Shown here: in pieces, positions 12,719 through 12,736 of the stretch | Layout of the letters: every line of letters begins with the position of its first letter | How positions within the stretch are numbered: the first letter of the stretch is position 1 | Translations under genes and position numbers: made by a program | Notes under the pieces: generated by a model | The model's database searches: none | Told to the model about the DNA's origin: nothing | Seen by the model: only the letters and a program-made list of their open reading frames with translations | Assembly (NCBI RefSeq): GCF_003478335.1 | Contig: NZ_QUFB01000064.1 | Span: 1-12,736, forward strand | DNA from: Clostridium sp. AM49-4BH | GTDB lineage: Bacteria > Bacillota > Clostridia > Lachnospirales > Lachnospiraceae | DNA: 12,736 nucleotides | Direction: 5' to 3'

Positions 12719-12736
12719 ATGAGTAAATACATTCCT
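12719..12736 (+). CDS. Start of a probable transposase gene (partial, six codons)
   Basis: ATG-AGT-AAA-TAC-ATT-CCT (MSKYIP) runs off the window. An excellent ribosome binding site, AGGAGGAG, lies eight bases upstream. Many IS30-family transposases of Clostridia begin with very similar residues, and the adjacent gene is truncated, both of which fit an insertion sequence. Six codons cannot prove the family. Confidence 0.45.

Noticed and set aside
1..12736. CRISPR array, tRNA or rRNA genes
   Set aside because: No regularly spaced repeats with unique spacers were seen, nor any recognisable tRNA cloverleaf or rRNA sequence. The repeats found are short end or operator sites.

Overview
The window looks like a low-GC Firmicutes (Clostridia, probably a gut Lachnospiraceae-type) chromosome. 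It carries a roughly 9-kb mobilizable element with a lincosamide-type resistance module, set between two AT-rich accessory loci. The evidence for this placement is strong AGGAGG-type ribosome binding sites, AT-rich flanking genes, a MobV relaxase with TnpV of the clostridial type, and an ABC-F/Lnu resistance pair. All family assignments come from reading motifs; no database search was run.

Left flank (1-1893): a two-gene unit encodes a DUF262 (ParB-like) protein and a small HEPN protein with an intact Rx4H motif. This is probably a nucleic-acid-targeting defence pair. A third open reading frame with a good ribosome binding site starts 17 bp after the HEPN stop codon but ends after 33 codons, just inside what looks like the end of the mobile element.

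Mobile element (about 1850-1985 to about 10713-10790): from left to right it has integrase-type repeats, a terminator, and an XRE regulator facing left. Next come a divergent promoter region with four operator-like repeats and a long structured leader. An overlapping operon follows: xis, tyrosine integrase, MobC-like protein and RepA-like helicase. After that are a 330-bp repeat and hairpin block (candidate oriV plus oriT), a MobV relaxase and tnpV. There are no type IV secretion genes, so this is an integrative mobilizable element that would depend on a helper. The cargo is an ABC-F ribosome-protection-type ATPase behind a ribosome-mediated attenuator (four-codon leader peptide MINR plus a terminator hairpin), followed by a Lnu-family lincosamide nucleotidyltransferase. 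Together they would combine target protection with drug inactivation. Direct repeats at 1967-1985/10695-10713 (17 of 19 bases) and 2046-2063/10584-10601 (17 of 18 bases) mark the two ends.

Right flank (10815-12736): a leftward AT-rich gene set encodes a small acidic/basic protein that is probably truncated at its 5' end, an EcsC-family protein, and a single-pass membrane protein with an outlying beta-rich domain. The truncated gene lies next to the left end of a probable insertion sequence, of which only the first six codons (MSKYIP) are in the window; these resemble the start of IS30-family transposases.

Most interesting for follow-up: the DUF262+HEPN pair with an interrupted third gene, the EcsC/membrane-protein operon, the ABC-F attenuator, the XRE operator array overlapping two divergent promoters, and the candidate oriV/oriT.
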